Shown: positions 9,629 through 17,683 of the stretch, one piece after another
How the letters are laid out: every line of letters begins with the position of its first letter
Position numbering within the stretch: position 1 is the stretch's first letter
Source of the DNA: Methylumidiphilus sp963753955
GTDB lineage: Bacteria; Pseudomonadota; Gammaproteobacteria; Methylococcales; Methylococcaceae
Reading direction: 5' to 3'
DNA: 64,000 bases
Assembly (NCBI GenBank): GCA_963753955.1
Contig: CAVWEM010000020.1
Coordinates: 62,001 to 126,000, forward strand
The notes under the pieces: model-generated
Seen by the model: only the letters and a program-made list of their open reading frames with translations
Told to the model about the DNA's origin: nothing
Database searches by the model: none
Position numbers and translations under genes: made by a program

Positions 9629-10851
9629 GCTTTGATTTCGATACTATCATTCCCCGCGAGGGCAGCGCTTCGGTCAAATGGGACGGGCGATGCGTTTATT
9701 TTGGCAGCGCGGATGTGCTGCCGATGTGGGTGGCGGACATGGATTTTGCCGTTCCCACCGCCGTCAGCCGCGCTTTGCGGAAGCGGGCCGAACATCCGGT
9801 GTTCGGCTACACCCTCGCCACCGATGGCTTGTATGAATCCCTGATCCATTGGCTGAAAAAACGCCACGGTTGGGACATCCAGCGGGAATGGATCATCCTC
9901 TCGCCCGGTGTCGTGCCGTCTCTGCATGCGGCGGCGATTGCCTTCGCCGGGCCGCAAGAAGGCGTCATCGTCCAGCCCCCAGTATATTTTCCGTTCTTCA
10001 GCGCCGTCACCGAAACCGATCGCCGCCTGATCCTCAATCCCTTGCGGCTTGATGACGGGCATTATTCCATCGACTTCGGCCATCTGGAACACTGCGCGGC
10101 ACAAGGAGCGCGTTTGCTAATGCTTTGCACACCGCATAACCCGGTGGGCCGGGTATGGGGCGAGGCGGAATTGCGCGAAGTTTTGAAAATAGCCCGCCGC
10201 CACAATCTGGTGATTCTGTCGGATGAAATCCACCATGATTTGATCTTCCCTGGTTCTAGGCACATACCCTTGAATCTATTGGCGGAGGAGGGCGATTCAA
10301 TCATCACCGCCGTCGCCCCCAGCAAGACCTTCAATATTCCGGGGTTGGGACTTTCCGCTTTGGTAGTCCCCAATGTCAAACATCGCGCCGCGCTGCGCAA
10401 GGCTTTTGAATTGCTCCATCTGGGTGCGTCCAATCCTTTCAGCCTTGTCGCTTTCGAGGCCGCTTATCGGGAAGGCGAGGAATGGCTGGAGGAGCTATTG
10501 GTCTATTTGACGCACACCCGTGACCATGTCGCCGAATTCCTCGCCAGCCGTATTCCAGCAATCAAGCTGATCCAACCGGAGGGGACTTATTTGCTTTGGC
10601 TAGATTGCCGGGAATTGGGCCTGACGGATGGCGAGTTGAGAAGGTTCTTCATCCATCAGGCCAAAGTCGGCATGAACCCCGGCACCGTCTTCGGCGAAGG
10701 CGGCAGCGGATTCATGCGGATGAATATCGGCACGTCCAGGCGCGTAGTGGTTGAGGCTTTGGAGAGGATCGAGGCTGGATTCCAGCTTGCCCGCCTATCA
10801 CATCCGCATAGCCATCGGCAGCGTGAACAGCACGATATTGAGCAGCCCTAA
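9625..10851 (+). CDS. ovoB: PatB/MalY-type PLP-dependent C-S lyase, probable OvoB
   Basis: 408 residues, fold-type I aminotransferase-like lyase. Features include LPMWVADMDF (typical PatB/MalY start), HNPVGRVW, ILSDEIHHDL, the PLP Schiff-base Lys in APSKTFNIPGL, and FMRMNIGTSR. Family members cleave C-S bonds such as cystathionine. In ovothiol synthesis OvoB cleaves the sulfoxide made by OvoA. The TTG start at 9625 overlaps the ovoA remnant's stop, so the two were translationally coupled. That context supports OvoB over cystathionine beta-lyase, but sequence alone cannot separate them. With ovoA broken, this enzyme may have another role or be newly orphaned. Its 3' end overlaps the convergent 4Fe-4S gene by 54 bp. 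Confidence 0.78.
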   Translation: MSFDFDTIIPREGSASVKWDGRCVYFGSADVLPMWVADMDFAVPTAVSRALRKRAEHPVFGYTLATDGLYESLIHWLKKRHGWDIQREWIILSPGVVPSLHAAAIAFAGPQEGVIVQPPVYFPFFSAVTETDRRLILNPLRLDDGHYSIDFGHLEHCAAQGARLLMLCTPHNPVGRVWGEAELREVLKIARRHNLVILSDEIHHDLIFPGSRHIPLNLLAEEGDSIITAVAPSKTFNIPGLGLSALVVPNVKHRAALRKAFELLHLGASNPFSLVAFEAAYREGEEWLEELLVYLTHTRDHVAEFLASRIPAIKLIQPEGTYLLWLDCRELGLTDGELRRFFIHQAKVGMNPGTVFGEGGSGFMRMNIGTSRRVVVEALERIEAGFQLARLSHPHSHRQREQHDIEQP

Positions 10852-12178
10852 GCTACCCATCAAGACCGCATAGGGTTTGAAAGTGGCCATAACGGCATCG
10901 CCCTGAAAGTTGGCATTGGCGATACGGTGGACAATGTAAACCGAACCCAGGACACCCAGGCCGATCAATCCGAATTGCAGCATCTGAATGGTGGGCATGC
11001 TGACCAGTGCCGGAGAAGCGCCATGCGAATCAACACCGAACAGCGCCAATGCGGTATACAGGATGGATTTGCCTTCTGCCAGCAGGTGGAACAGATTGTG
11101 GGCAATATGCGCGGCCAAATCCAAGGCAATGATGGCATAACCAAAACGGGTGAAATTTTCCGCAAACGAAGCCTTGTTGTGTTTAGCCGCGACGAGAGAT
11201 GCCGATGCCAACAGGGATACCGGCAGAATGATGGCAACTGCGAAAGTGATGGAGAAAGTCACATAGTAACTGGTCGTCCCGGTCACTTTTTCCAACCAGG
11301 AAAGGATCGAACCCCACACATTCAGCATGGTCACGTTCTGGACAAACACAATGCCCATGATGACCGCCGCGAGAAAGGCCGATTCAACCCGGGGCTTGTG
11401 GACAAACCACAGTTCTTGGGTCGGTGGGCGCAAGGTCAATTGGATTGAATCGTTCGGGCAGTTTTTGATGCAATCTCCGCACAACACGCAATTGGCGCTG
11501 GATTGCATAGTCTTGGGGAATTCAAAGATCGGGCAACCGGGCGCGGTCTCGGTGCCTTTGTAGCAGGATGCCGTCGTGCATTTGGCGCAAACCTCAGGCG
11601 TACCATGCAGGGAGAGCATGCCGGCCTGGGCATAATTGCCTGCCAGCCCGCCCAGAAAGCACAAATTCCGGCAAAACATGCGGCGCTCGAAGAATGCGCC
11701 CGAGGCAATCACGCCGGTGGTGAGCATCAGCAGCAATATGCCTGAGCCGACCGGGTTGTCCACGATACCCCAGACATGATCGCTCCAGGTGATAAAGATA
11801 AACAGCGCATCAATGATCCAGACGCCGTATTTTTTCAAAAACTTCGGCACCGGCCGATTAGTTGCCCACATATTTCTGCACCAGATCATTGACGGTCGCA
11901 AACGGACAAATGGCACACCAGAAACGTCCCAGAAACAAGAAAATAATCGGGATAATCGGCCACCAAAACACCCAGGTCAGGGCCGAGCCCAAATTGTCAT
12001 GTGTGACCGTGGGCCCTAGCATAAGCTGGAACATGATCACCACGAAGATGACCAGCGTAGGCCATTGGATGATGCCGGGATACCAGCGGCTGCGTAAAAA
12101 ACGGTATATCCATTGGTTTTTCAATAGATTGCCGCCCATGAACCAGGACGGGGTGGATTCAGGAGATGGCATGGTCAT
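10798..12178 (-). pseudogene. Polytopic membrane 4Fe-4S ferredoxin-type protein, one frameshift
   Basis: The N-part starts at 12178 (MTMPSPEST) and has membrane segments including IIQWPTLVIFVVIMFQLML, then GRFWCAICPFATVNDLVQKYVGN, and stops at 11858. One base out of frame, NRPVPKFLKKYGVWIIDALF continues to 10798 with RMFCRNLCFLGG, a Cys-rich segment, the 4Fe-4S motif CVLCGDCIKNCPNDSI and more membrane helices. Removing one T near 11860 (GGCAACTAATCGG to GGCAACAATCGG) joins them as VGNNRPVPKF. The architecture resembles NapH/CcoG-like membrane electron-transfer proteins. Its start overlaps the end of the YtkA/FixH-like gene, so the two form an operon. The break is either an assembly error or a recent inactivation. 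Confidence 0.75.
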
Positions 12179-12830
12179 GTGGATTTCCAATTGGTTTGGA
12201 CAGAGCGGGTTTGCGTTTGGTTTTCGAGGCAGCCCAGATGATGAGGGCATTCAGACCGATAAACGCGGCCAGAATGCTGATAGCAAAGAAAGATGAAGCC
12301 TTTGCAACCTCGACCGGGAAATCTGCGTTGAACATCTGGCCGTTGATGTTAAAACGGGCATTCAGCATCCAATGGCCGACTGCGGAAAAAGTGATGACCC
12401 CGACATATTCATCTTCTATCGCCTTGGCGGGGACAGCCATCGGCGCATGGTTCATACCTTGCATACCGTCCATTCTTTCCATCCCATGTGTGCCACTGTC
12501 CATGCCTGCCATGTTTTCTGGGTGGGGTTGCAGGGTTTCACCCGGCATGGCACTGATTTCCACTTGCGCCCCTTTAACCGACATGCCCTTTCCATCCAAG
12601 ATTTGCACATGGAATAAGTTTTTGCCTGCTTTGGCAGGCTCCGTAAAAGCCAAGCTGATCTGGTATCCGCCAACCATTATCGGTATTCCCTCGCCTCCGC
12701 TAGACGCTAAACCCATGCTTGGCGACATCAGTGTCAGCAAGAAAATCGCCAATCCACAGATCAGCTCCTTGTGAATTTTTGGTCGAGCCTTGTCGCTGTC
12801 GTTGGTGGGCATGAGGGCGGTGGTAGGCAT
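12159..12830 (-). CDS. YtkA/FixH-like protein with Met/His-rich loop
   Basis: 223 residues: N-terminal signal or anchor (ELICGLAIFLLTLMSPSMGLA), a beta-sandwich-like domain with YQISLAFTEPAKAGKN and VGHWMLNARFNINGQ resembling YtkA/FixH (CopC-like fold), and a C-terminal membrane helix (SFFAISILAAFIGLNALIIW). Between the two halves of the domain is a Met/His-rich stretch, MAGMDSGTHGMERMDGMQG, with more Met and His after it. This is the kind of composition seen in periplasmic Cu(I)-binding proteins, and copper binding is inferred from that alone. The last bases overlap the start of the membrane 4Fe-4S gene (10798-12178), implying coupled expression. In a methanotroph, copper handling would serve the pMMO. 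Confidence 0.68.
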   Translation of the reverse strand: MPTTALMPTNDSDKARPKIHKELICGLAIFLLTLMSPSMGLASSGGEGIPIMVGGYQISLAFTEPAKAGKNLFHVQILDGKGMSVKGAQVEISAMPGETLQPHPENMAGMDSGTHGMERMDGMQGMNHAPMAVPAKAIEDEYVGVITFSAVGHWMLNARFNINGQMFNADFPVEVAKASSFFAISILAAFIGLNALIIWAASKTKRKPALSKPIGNPHDHAIS

Positions 12831-12921
12831 GGCGTTTCATTTCCTCACAGTGAGTTGCGTTTTAACAGTGACGCGGGATTCTGGACGGATGTGGCGGAAG
12901 GGGAACCGCGCCCAAAGGGTA

Positions 12922-12979
12922 AACGCAGAAAAGCCGCTCATGCTTCGACATTGCTCCGCACGAACGGCTTTTCTGCGTT
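12922..12979. repeat. 15-bp perfect inverted repeat; relative of the repeat at 19069
   Basis: AACGCAGAAAAGCCG (12922-12936) and CGGCTTTTCTGCGTT (12965-12979) are exact complements around ATGCTTCGACATTGC-type spacer sequence. The following AACTGCCGTATTTAGGTTCATGGA (written 12982 onward) nearly matches the right end of the element at 19069-19250, so both belong to one dispersed family. The remainder of 12831-13236 shows no gene I can support. Confidence 0.7.
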
Positions 12980-13236
12980 CCAACTGCCGTATTTAGGTTC
13001 ATGGACACTCTTCAGCCATTGCAGGGCAAAGCGAAATAATTGTGGAACGCGCTTCAAGGCTTGTGGAAAGCTCCGCAGCATTGGCATGGTGTTTGGCAAT
13101 CAGTGTCAGCCCTTGGCGAAACGCTGAACAACGGTCTGTTGGAAAAGCCAATGCTCCCGCAGTCTGTCGGATGAGAAGTTATCTTCCCATTTCTACACCT
13201 GAAGGATGAAAACGTCAAGAATTAAGGAAATTTTTC

Positions 13237-13727
13237 GTGTCCACCCAATGGACGGATGCGGAGGGCGACGGCTATGACATCTTCGCGACCGAATTGAATT
13301 GGAGCACAGGGGACACCTCAGGGTATTGGATCACCAATAGTTCCATCCCTAAGCCTAGTTCTGGGACATGGATCGCCTATCAAAATAACGGGGTGACCAT
13401 TCAAGAAAATTCCCACACGCCTCAGAAGGCATTGGGCTACATCTTGCCTCAAACCCGTCAACGCGGAAAAGCGCCAAGATTGGCCGTGGCGACCCATTTC
13501 CTGGCCGAGGATGACACTTGTTCCCCGTGCTTCAGGATATCCGTTCCTGGTGCCCGGAACACGAGGGGGAGGTGACAATCGCCACGGATTTGATGGTGAT
13601 CAATGTATCCAAGCAGAAAATCAAGGTACGCGCAGCGGATGTGTCCGGCTATGCCTGGATTCCAGAAGCTGCGGATCCGAGACAACCGGATGGGGTAAAC
13701 AATCCAAATAAGGATTTACCTGATTAG
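13237..13727 (+). pseudogene. Unrecognised gene fragment, probably frameshifted
   Basis: A GTG at 13237, preceded by AAGGAAA, opens a 112-residue frame (MSTQWTDAEGDGYDIFATE ... ATHFLAEDDT). In the adjacent frame from about 13518, FPVLQDIRSWCPEHEGEVTIATDLMVINVSKQ continues to a stop at 13727. Both parts have protein-like composition and the switch point coincides with the drop in quality of the first frame, so one indel near 13520 probably split a single protein. The family is not recognised. The 3' end runs into an inverted repeat, so the true C-terminus may have been replaced by the repeat. Confidence 0.4.
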
Positions 13728-13884
13728 CAAGCTGCTTCAGCCACGCCCGAAATCCGTCGTTCCGGCATGGATCGCCAGAACCTAGGCTCCATGGATGGCG
13801 CGAGTTTGGAAGCATCCCTGCACCCTGGATACCGGCGATCCATGCCGGTATGACGGACTAGCTGAACCATCTTGCTAATCAGGT
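13718..13884. repeat. MITE-like nested inverted repeat, 167 bp
   Basis: ACCTGATTAGCAAG (13718-13731) and CTTGCTAATCAGGT (13871-13884) are perfect 14-bp inverted repeats. Inside them TCCGTCGTTCCGGCATGGATCGCC and its near complement GGCGATCCATGCCGG form a second stem. Repeats containing the 'CGGCATGGATCGCCGGTATCCAGG' theme are common non-coding dispersed elements. There is no coding capacity. Confidence 0.65.
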
Positions 13885-13901
13885 TAACTTAAGCCTCGCC
13901 C

Positions 13902-13993
13902 GTGGGAGCCGCGCCTCGCGGCAATTTGCCTTTGCCCAACCGTAAGGGCTGGATATTTTCGCAAGTTTTGTCGCCGTGAGGCGCGGCTCCTAC
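13902..13993. repeat. REP-like 21-bp inverted repeat
   Basis: GTGGGAGCCGCGCCTCGCGGC (13902-13922) and GCCGTGAGGCGCGGCTCCTAC (13973-13993) are complementary except at two positions. GGAGCCGCGCCTC-type stems are widespread intergenic repeats. Together with the preceding element it fills the non-coding stretch 13730-14120 beyond the 3' end of the conflict-system gene. Confidence 0.6.
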
Positions 13994-14120
13994 GAATCTT
14001 GCCCCCCCCTCATTTCTTTAAGTTAATGGCAGTGACCCATACCCCCAAAAAAAATCGCGGGCCGCTGCGCGGCGGAAGAGCGAAAGAGTTTAAAAGAAAC
14101 AGAGATCAGAGAACCAGAGG

Positions 14121-15743
14121 TCAGAGTCCAGTGATGGGGGACGCGCAGACAAGGCGGAAACCGAAGCGGCTGAAACGGAAGCCAGGAACGAGGTTGACGC
14201 GGTAGGCGCAGCGGGCGAAGGGCGGATTGAGGATCCAGGAACCGCCCCGCAGCACCCGATAATTCCACTGCTTAGGCCCCATCGGGTTTTTCACCTTGCC
14301 TTGGCTTGCACAAGTTTGGTAATAAGTGCCACTGAACCAATCGTGGCACCATTCCCAGACATTCCCCGCCAGATCCAACACGCCTTCCGGCGTCGCGCCT
14401 TGGGGATAGAGTCCGACTGGCGTAGGCACACCGATATTATGATTGTAATTCAAGCGATCCTCCGAGCAGTCTTCATTGCCCCAAGGATAACGCCAGGCGC
14501 GATCATGCCGAGCGGCCCATTCCCATTCCGCTTCGGTGGGCAGGCGTATCTGTCGACCGAGCGGCAGCTTGCCCATTATCGAAAGATGTTCCGTCCGCCA
14601 AGCGCAGAAGGCCATCGCCTCGAACCAGGAAATGCCAACCACTGGGCGATTCCGATGTTCGGTTTGTTGTTCCCAATCCTCTGGGTTTTGCCATTGTTGA
14701 AACCCACCCATTGCCCACCAGCGTTCATTGCTATAAGCTTCATCCTCAATGAAATCGGCATATTCCTGCACCGTGACCGGCCAGCGGCCAATGCGGAATC
14801 CATCCAGCTCGACTTCATGCGGGGTTTCGTAATCACCTGCGTCAGCATCGTAATTTCTGGCCTGCGGATCGTCCTGCTGCGCCCCCATCCAGAAACTTCC
14901 GCCGGGAATCTCCACCCAAACCTTTGATGTGTCCGCCAAGCGCGGGTCGCCGGCCTGTCCCAGCGCTTCCGCCGCCTCGATGCGGAGATTGATCGGCACG
15001 GTTGCTGCGTGTTCGCGGTCGAATATACCTAGTGTGGCAGTGATCAGGCTTTGGAATTTTGTTTGGTTTTTGGGTTGGTAATCGAACGGGGCCAAATCAC
15101 GCACGATGCCGAGCAACAACCCCGTGGCCCGCGCTTGGTCGATCAGACTGGCTTTGTCGCCCAAATGATCCAGCACCGCGTCAAACAGCTTGTCCACTTT
15201 CTCCCGTCCTTGCGCGTACAGCACTCCCGCCAACAATAGCACGACCTCCCGCCATTCCGGCTGATAGAAACGGCGTGGCGGATCTTCAAGTAGAAGCTCG
15301 AGTTGTTCCTCGTCCTTCAAACCGGCGATGGCGCGGGCGGCGAGGTATTCCTGGAAACTCAGATGCCAAAAGCGCAGTTCCTCGCCCCGGCGCACCAAGA
15401 TGCCGCTGTCTAATTCCTCTTCCTCTAAAAATTGCTGCGCAATTTTTACATTGCCGAATTCGGATTGGATTTGCTCTGCCGCCCAATGCCTTGAGGCTTG
15501 CACTTTGCGCCCGCCTTCCGCCTTGAACATTTCGAGGGCGAGGCGGCGTAGCAGTTCCAGGCAACGCTCGGGCTTGGCGCGGCCTTTGCGGTCTTCGCGG
15601 GAGCGGGCCAACCAGCGCAGGATGGATTCGTAGAGTTCCGCCCGCTGTTCGGGCAGGCGCTTTTCGTTCCAATGCACCACGGCCAATGCAGTCAACATGA
15701 CAGTATTGCGGGCTAGGCGGTGGATGCCGGGGCGGGCATTCAA
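14121..15743 (-). pseudogene. C-terminal half of NACHT conflict protein, with FGE-sulfatase domain
   Basis: This 540-residue frame continues the NACHT protein whose N-half ends at 15740. Inserting one C in TTCCTGGTAAT near 15792 restores the expected join before ALNARPGIHRLARN. Residues up to about 280 are the helical C-part of a NACHT module (MLTALAVVHW, LRFWHLSFQEYLAARAI). From about 293 the chain is a formylglycine-generating-enzyme/sulfatase-modifying-factor (C-type-lectin-like) domain: VWVEIPGGSFWMGA, DGFRIGRWPVTVQEYADF, VGISWFEAMAFCAW, IRLPTEAEWEWAAR, DLAGNVWEWCHDW, RVLRGGSW and GFRLV. In STAND proteins such domains are thought to act as sensors. The extreme C-terminus has the codon pattern of a hypermutated variable region. 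The break may be an assembly error. Confidence 0.82.
14157..14237 (-). other. Candidate diversity-generating-retroelement variable region
   Basis: Reading the gene strand from the W of RGGSW (14237) to the final GFRLV, 23 of 24 codons end in C or T: ATC CTC AAT CCG CCC TTC and onward, then GTC AAC CTC GTT CCT GGC and so on. The fixed skeleton W..NP..ARCA.R....P..R....GFRLV is that of known C-type-lectin variable regions, in which template AAC/AAT codons are altered at adenines. Upstream codons in the same gene often end in G. No reverse transcriptase or template repeat is visible in the window. Confidence 0.5.
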
Positions 15744-17674
15744 GGCTTTGCCAAGCTCTTGCCGGTGGGCAAGTGCTGCTTCGGGATTACCAGGAACAGC
15801 GCGGCACTCCAGCGTTCCAGGAAGGTTTGCACGGATTGATCGCCCAGGCTTTCGATCTGGCTGCTGGCAAAGCCCGGCAGCACGGCACGGTCTTCATAAC
15901 CCGCCGGACGCGAGGTGGCAAGGATGGGGCAGCCTTTCCAGGTGCTGGCGACGGCCTCGATCAACGCGGCGGCGCGGGCGCGGCGGGTTTCGTCCGGGGC
16001 TTCGTCCAGGCCGTCGAACAGCAGCATGAACCGGCCTTGCTGCAACTGCTGTTGAAACCAAGCCTTGTCCAGCCCGAAATCGCGGCTCTCGGCCTGCTGG
16101 GCGAGATAATCTACCAGCCATTGCGGATCTTTAGGCGTAGTCGGGCGTCCAGGTTGGGCCTGCGCGGCTTGGATATGTTCCAGCCAATCCGCGATGGAGA
16201 CGAGGGCTGGCAATAGCGGGTGACGGATGCCGCGCTTGGCTTCTTTGTCGTCTTTGCTTATAGGCGGGAAGATGCCAAGCTTGGTTTGCGCGGCGTTGTC
16301 GCTGATCCCTAAACAATCGCCGGCCAGAATATGCGCAATCCAGCGCAAAAATGTGGTCTTGCCCGCGCCGGGATCGCCGATGACGATGCGGCGGGGATTG
16401 CCCAAGGTGTTCTTCAACTGCCCGCCGCCACGGGTTTCCAGTTCGATATACAAGTCTTCGATGGGGAAGCGGTGCGCCTTGCCGCTGCCGACTTGCAAGC
16501 CACGGATGTCGATATGGCCGCAGCTTTCGTAAACATGGCCCAGATAACGCTCGGGGCTGACTTGGGCGCGGGCCTGCGCCTTGGCTTGGGGTTTGAATTC
16601 TGGGTGTTGATCCAGCCATTCGCGCAGCGCGGATTCGACCTTGCGGCCTAGGTCTTCCGGGCCGTCGAAGGTGTTGCGGATGCGGTTGGCCGTCAGCCAA
16701 GCCTTAAAGGCTTTAAGCTGGCGGGTATGGCGCTCGACTTCTTGTCCGAGTTGGGCCAGTTCCTGGTATCGCCCTTCTTTGGCCGCTAGTGCCAGCCGGA
16801 ATTCTTCCCGTTTGTCCTCGGGCCAGTTGGCTTGCTCGTCCACCACAAACACCAGCAAGTCTTTGCCTTGTTCTTGGGTGCGTTCGCATTCCAGCCAAGT
16901 GATGCTTTTCCCGCCGCTTTCTTCAGCCGGAACCCAGCCATAACGGTAGGCGACGAGGGCGACGGTCAGATGCGTCCCGTCCACCTTGGCCAGGCATTTT
17001 TGCAATGGCGGGGTATCTTGGGCAGGCCAGTCTTCGCTCATGACTGGCAGGAAACCGGCGCGTAGCGCGGCAGTCTGCGCCTGCACCCGGTGGGCGGGCA
17101 GGTCGATGACGGTGGAGGAGATGAAGACTTTGGGTGCGCCGGGGAGGGTTTTCACATCCACAAGGATCTCGCTAGGGCGGCTGGTGATGGCCGGGGCAGC
17201 CTCCGTCGGCCATTCCAACAAGGATGAGCGCCACGCCCAGAAATCAGGCGCGCCTATCGTCATCTGGCTCAATGCTTCGTCAGGCAGGCAGATCAACACG
17301 GCGACAGGAATTTGTTCCCGCCACAGATTCCGCTCATGGTTAAGCCTGCCCAACACTTTCGAGGCTTCGCCGGCATCGATGGAATGCTCCAAACCATAAA
17401 CGCACACGGCGGCGGGTGGGTGATTTTTGTCCCATTCACCGGCGATTTTATCCAGCAGGCTGGGGGTCGGCAGAGGCTGATCTAGCACGATTTCCAATAG
17501 GGACAAACCCGCCAAGCGGTCAATCAAACGCCGCCTGAAGGATTGCTGGCTGGGTGTGTCGCAACGGATGAAGGCGAGGCTGAAGTGGTTTGACCAGCGC
17601 ACAATCCTGTCCAGACGCCCCAAGATATCTTCACATTCCGTTTCCCTCATGGCTGTGCTGGCAATGGCGGACAT
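15740..17674 (-). CDS. iSTAND-like/DUF4062/NACHT conflict protein, N-terminal part
   Basis: 644 residues before the frameshift. Residues 1-165 carry the hallmarks of inactive-STAND-like modules (VYGLEHSI, LNHERNLWREQ, APDFWAWRSSLLEW). Residues about 182-290 are DUF4062 (KVFISSTVIDLPAHR, PVMSEDWPAQ), a TIR-like fold common in prokaryotic STAND proteins. A helical and Ala/Gln-rich linker leads to the NACHT NTPase: Walker A GDPGAGKTT at 433-441, Walker B LLFDGLDE at 551-558, sensor-like ILATSRPAGYED. The chain then continues out of frame into the 14121-15743 segment, giving a protein of about 1,180 residues in total. It begins 9 bp after the AAA ATPase gene, so both form one transcription unit. 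Together they fit a multi-domain conflict/defence system, with NTP-dependent switching and a C-terminal sensor. Function is inferred from architecture. Confidence 0.82.
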   Translation of the reverse strand: MSAIASTAMRETECEDILGRLDRIVRWSNHFSLAFIRCDTPSQQSFRRRLIDRLAGLSLLEIVLDQPLPTPSLLDKIAGEWDKNHPPAAVCVYGLEHSIDAGEASKVLGRLNHERNLWREQIPVAVLICLPDEALSQMTIGAPDFWAWRSSLLEWPTEAAPAITSRPSEILVDVKTLPGAPKVFISSTVIDLPAHRVQAQTAALRAGFLPVMSEDWPAQDTPPLQKCLAKVDGTHLTVALVAYRYGWVPAEESGGKSITWLECERTQEQGKDLLVFVVDEQANWPEDKREEFRLALAAKEGRYQELAQLGQEVERHTRQLKAFKAWLTANRIRNTFDGPEDLGRKVESALREWLDQHPEFKPQAKAQARAQVSPERYLGHVYESCGHIDIRGLQVGSGKAHRFPIEDLYIELETRGGGQLKNTLGNPRRIVIGDPGAGKTTFLRWIAHILAGDCLGISDNAAQTKLGIFPPISKDDKEAKRGIRHPLLPALVSIADWLEHIQAAQAQPGRPTTPKDPQWLVDYLAQQAESRDFGLDKAWFQQQLQQGRFMLLFDGLDEAPDETRRARAAALIEAVASTWKGCPILATSRPAGYEDRAVLPGFASSQIESLGDQSVQTFLERWSAALFLVIPKQHLPTGKSLAKP

Positions 17675-17683
17675 TAGATGCTG

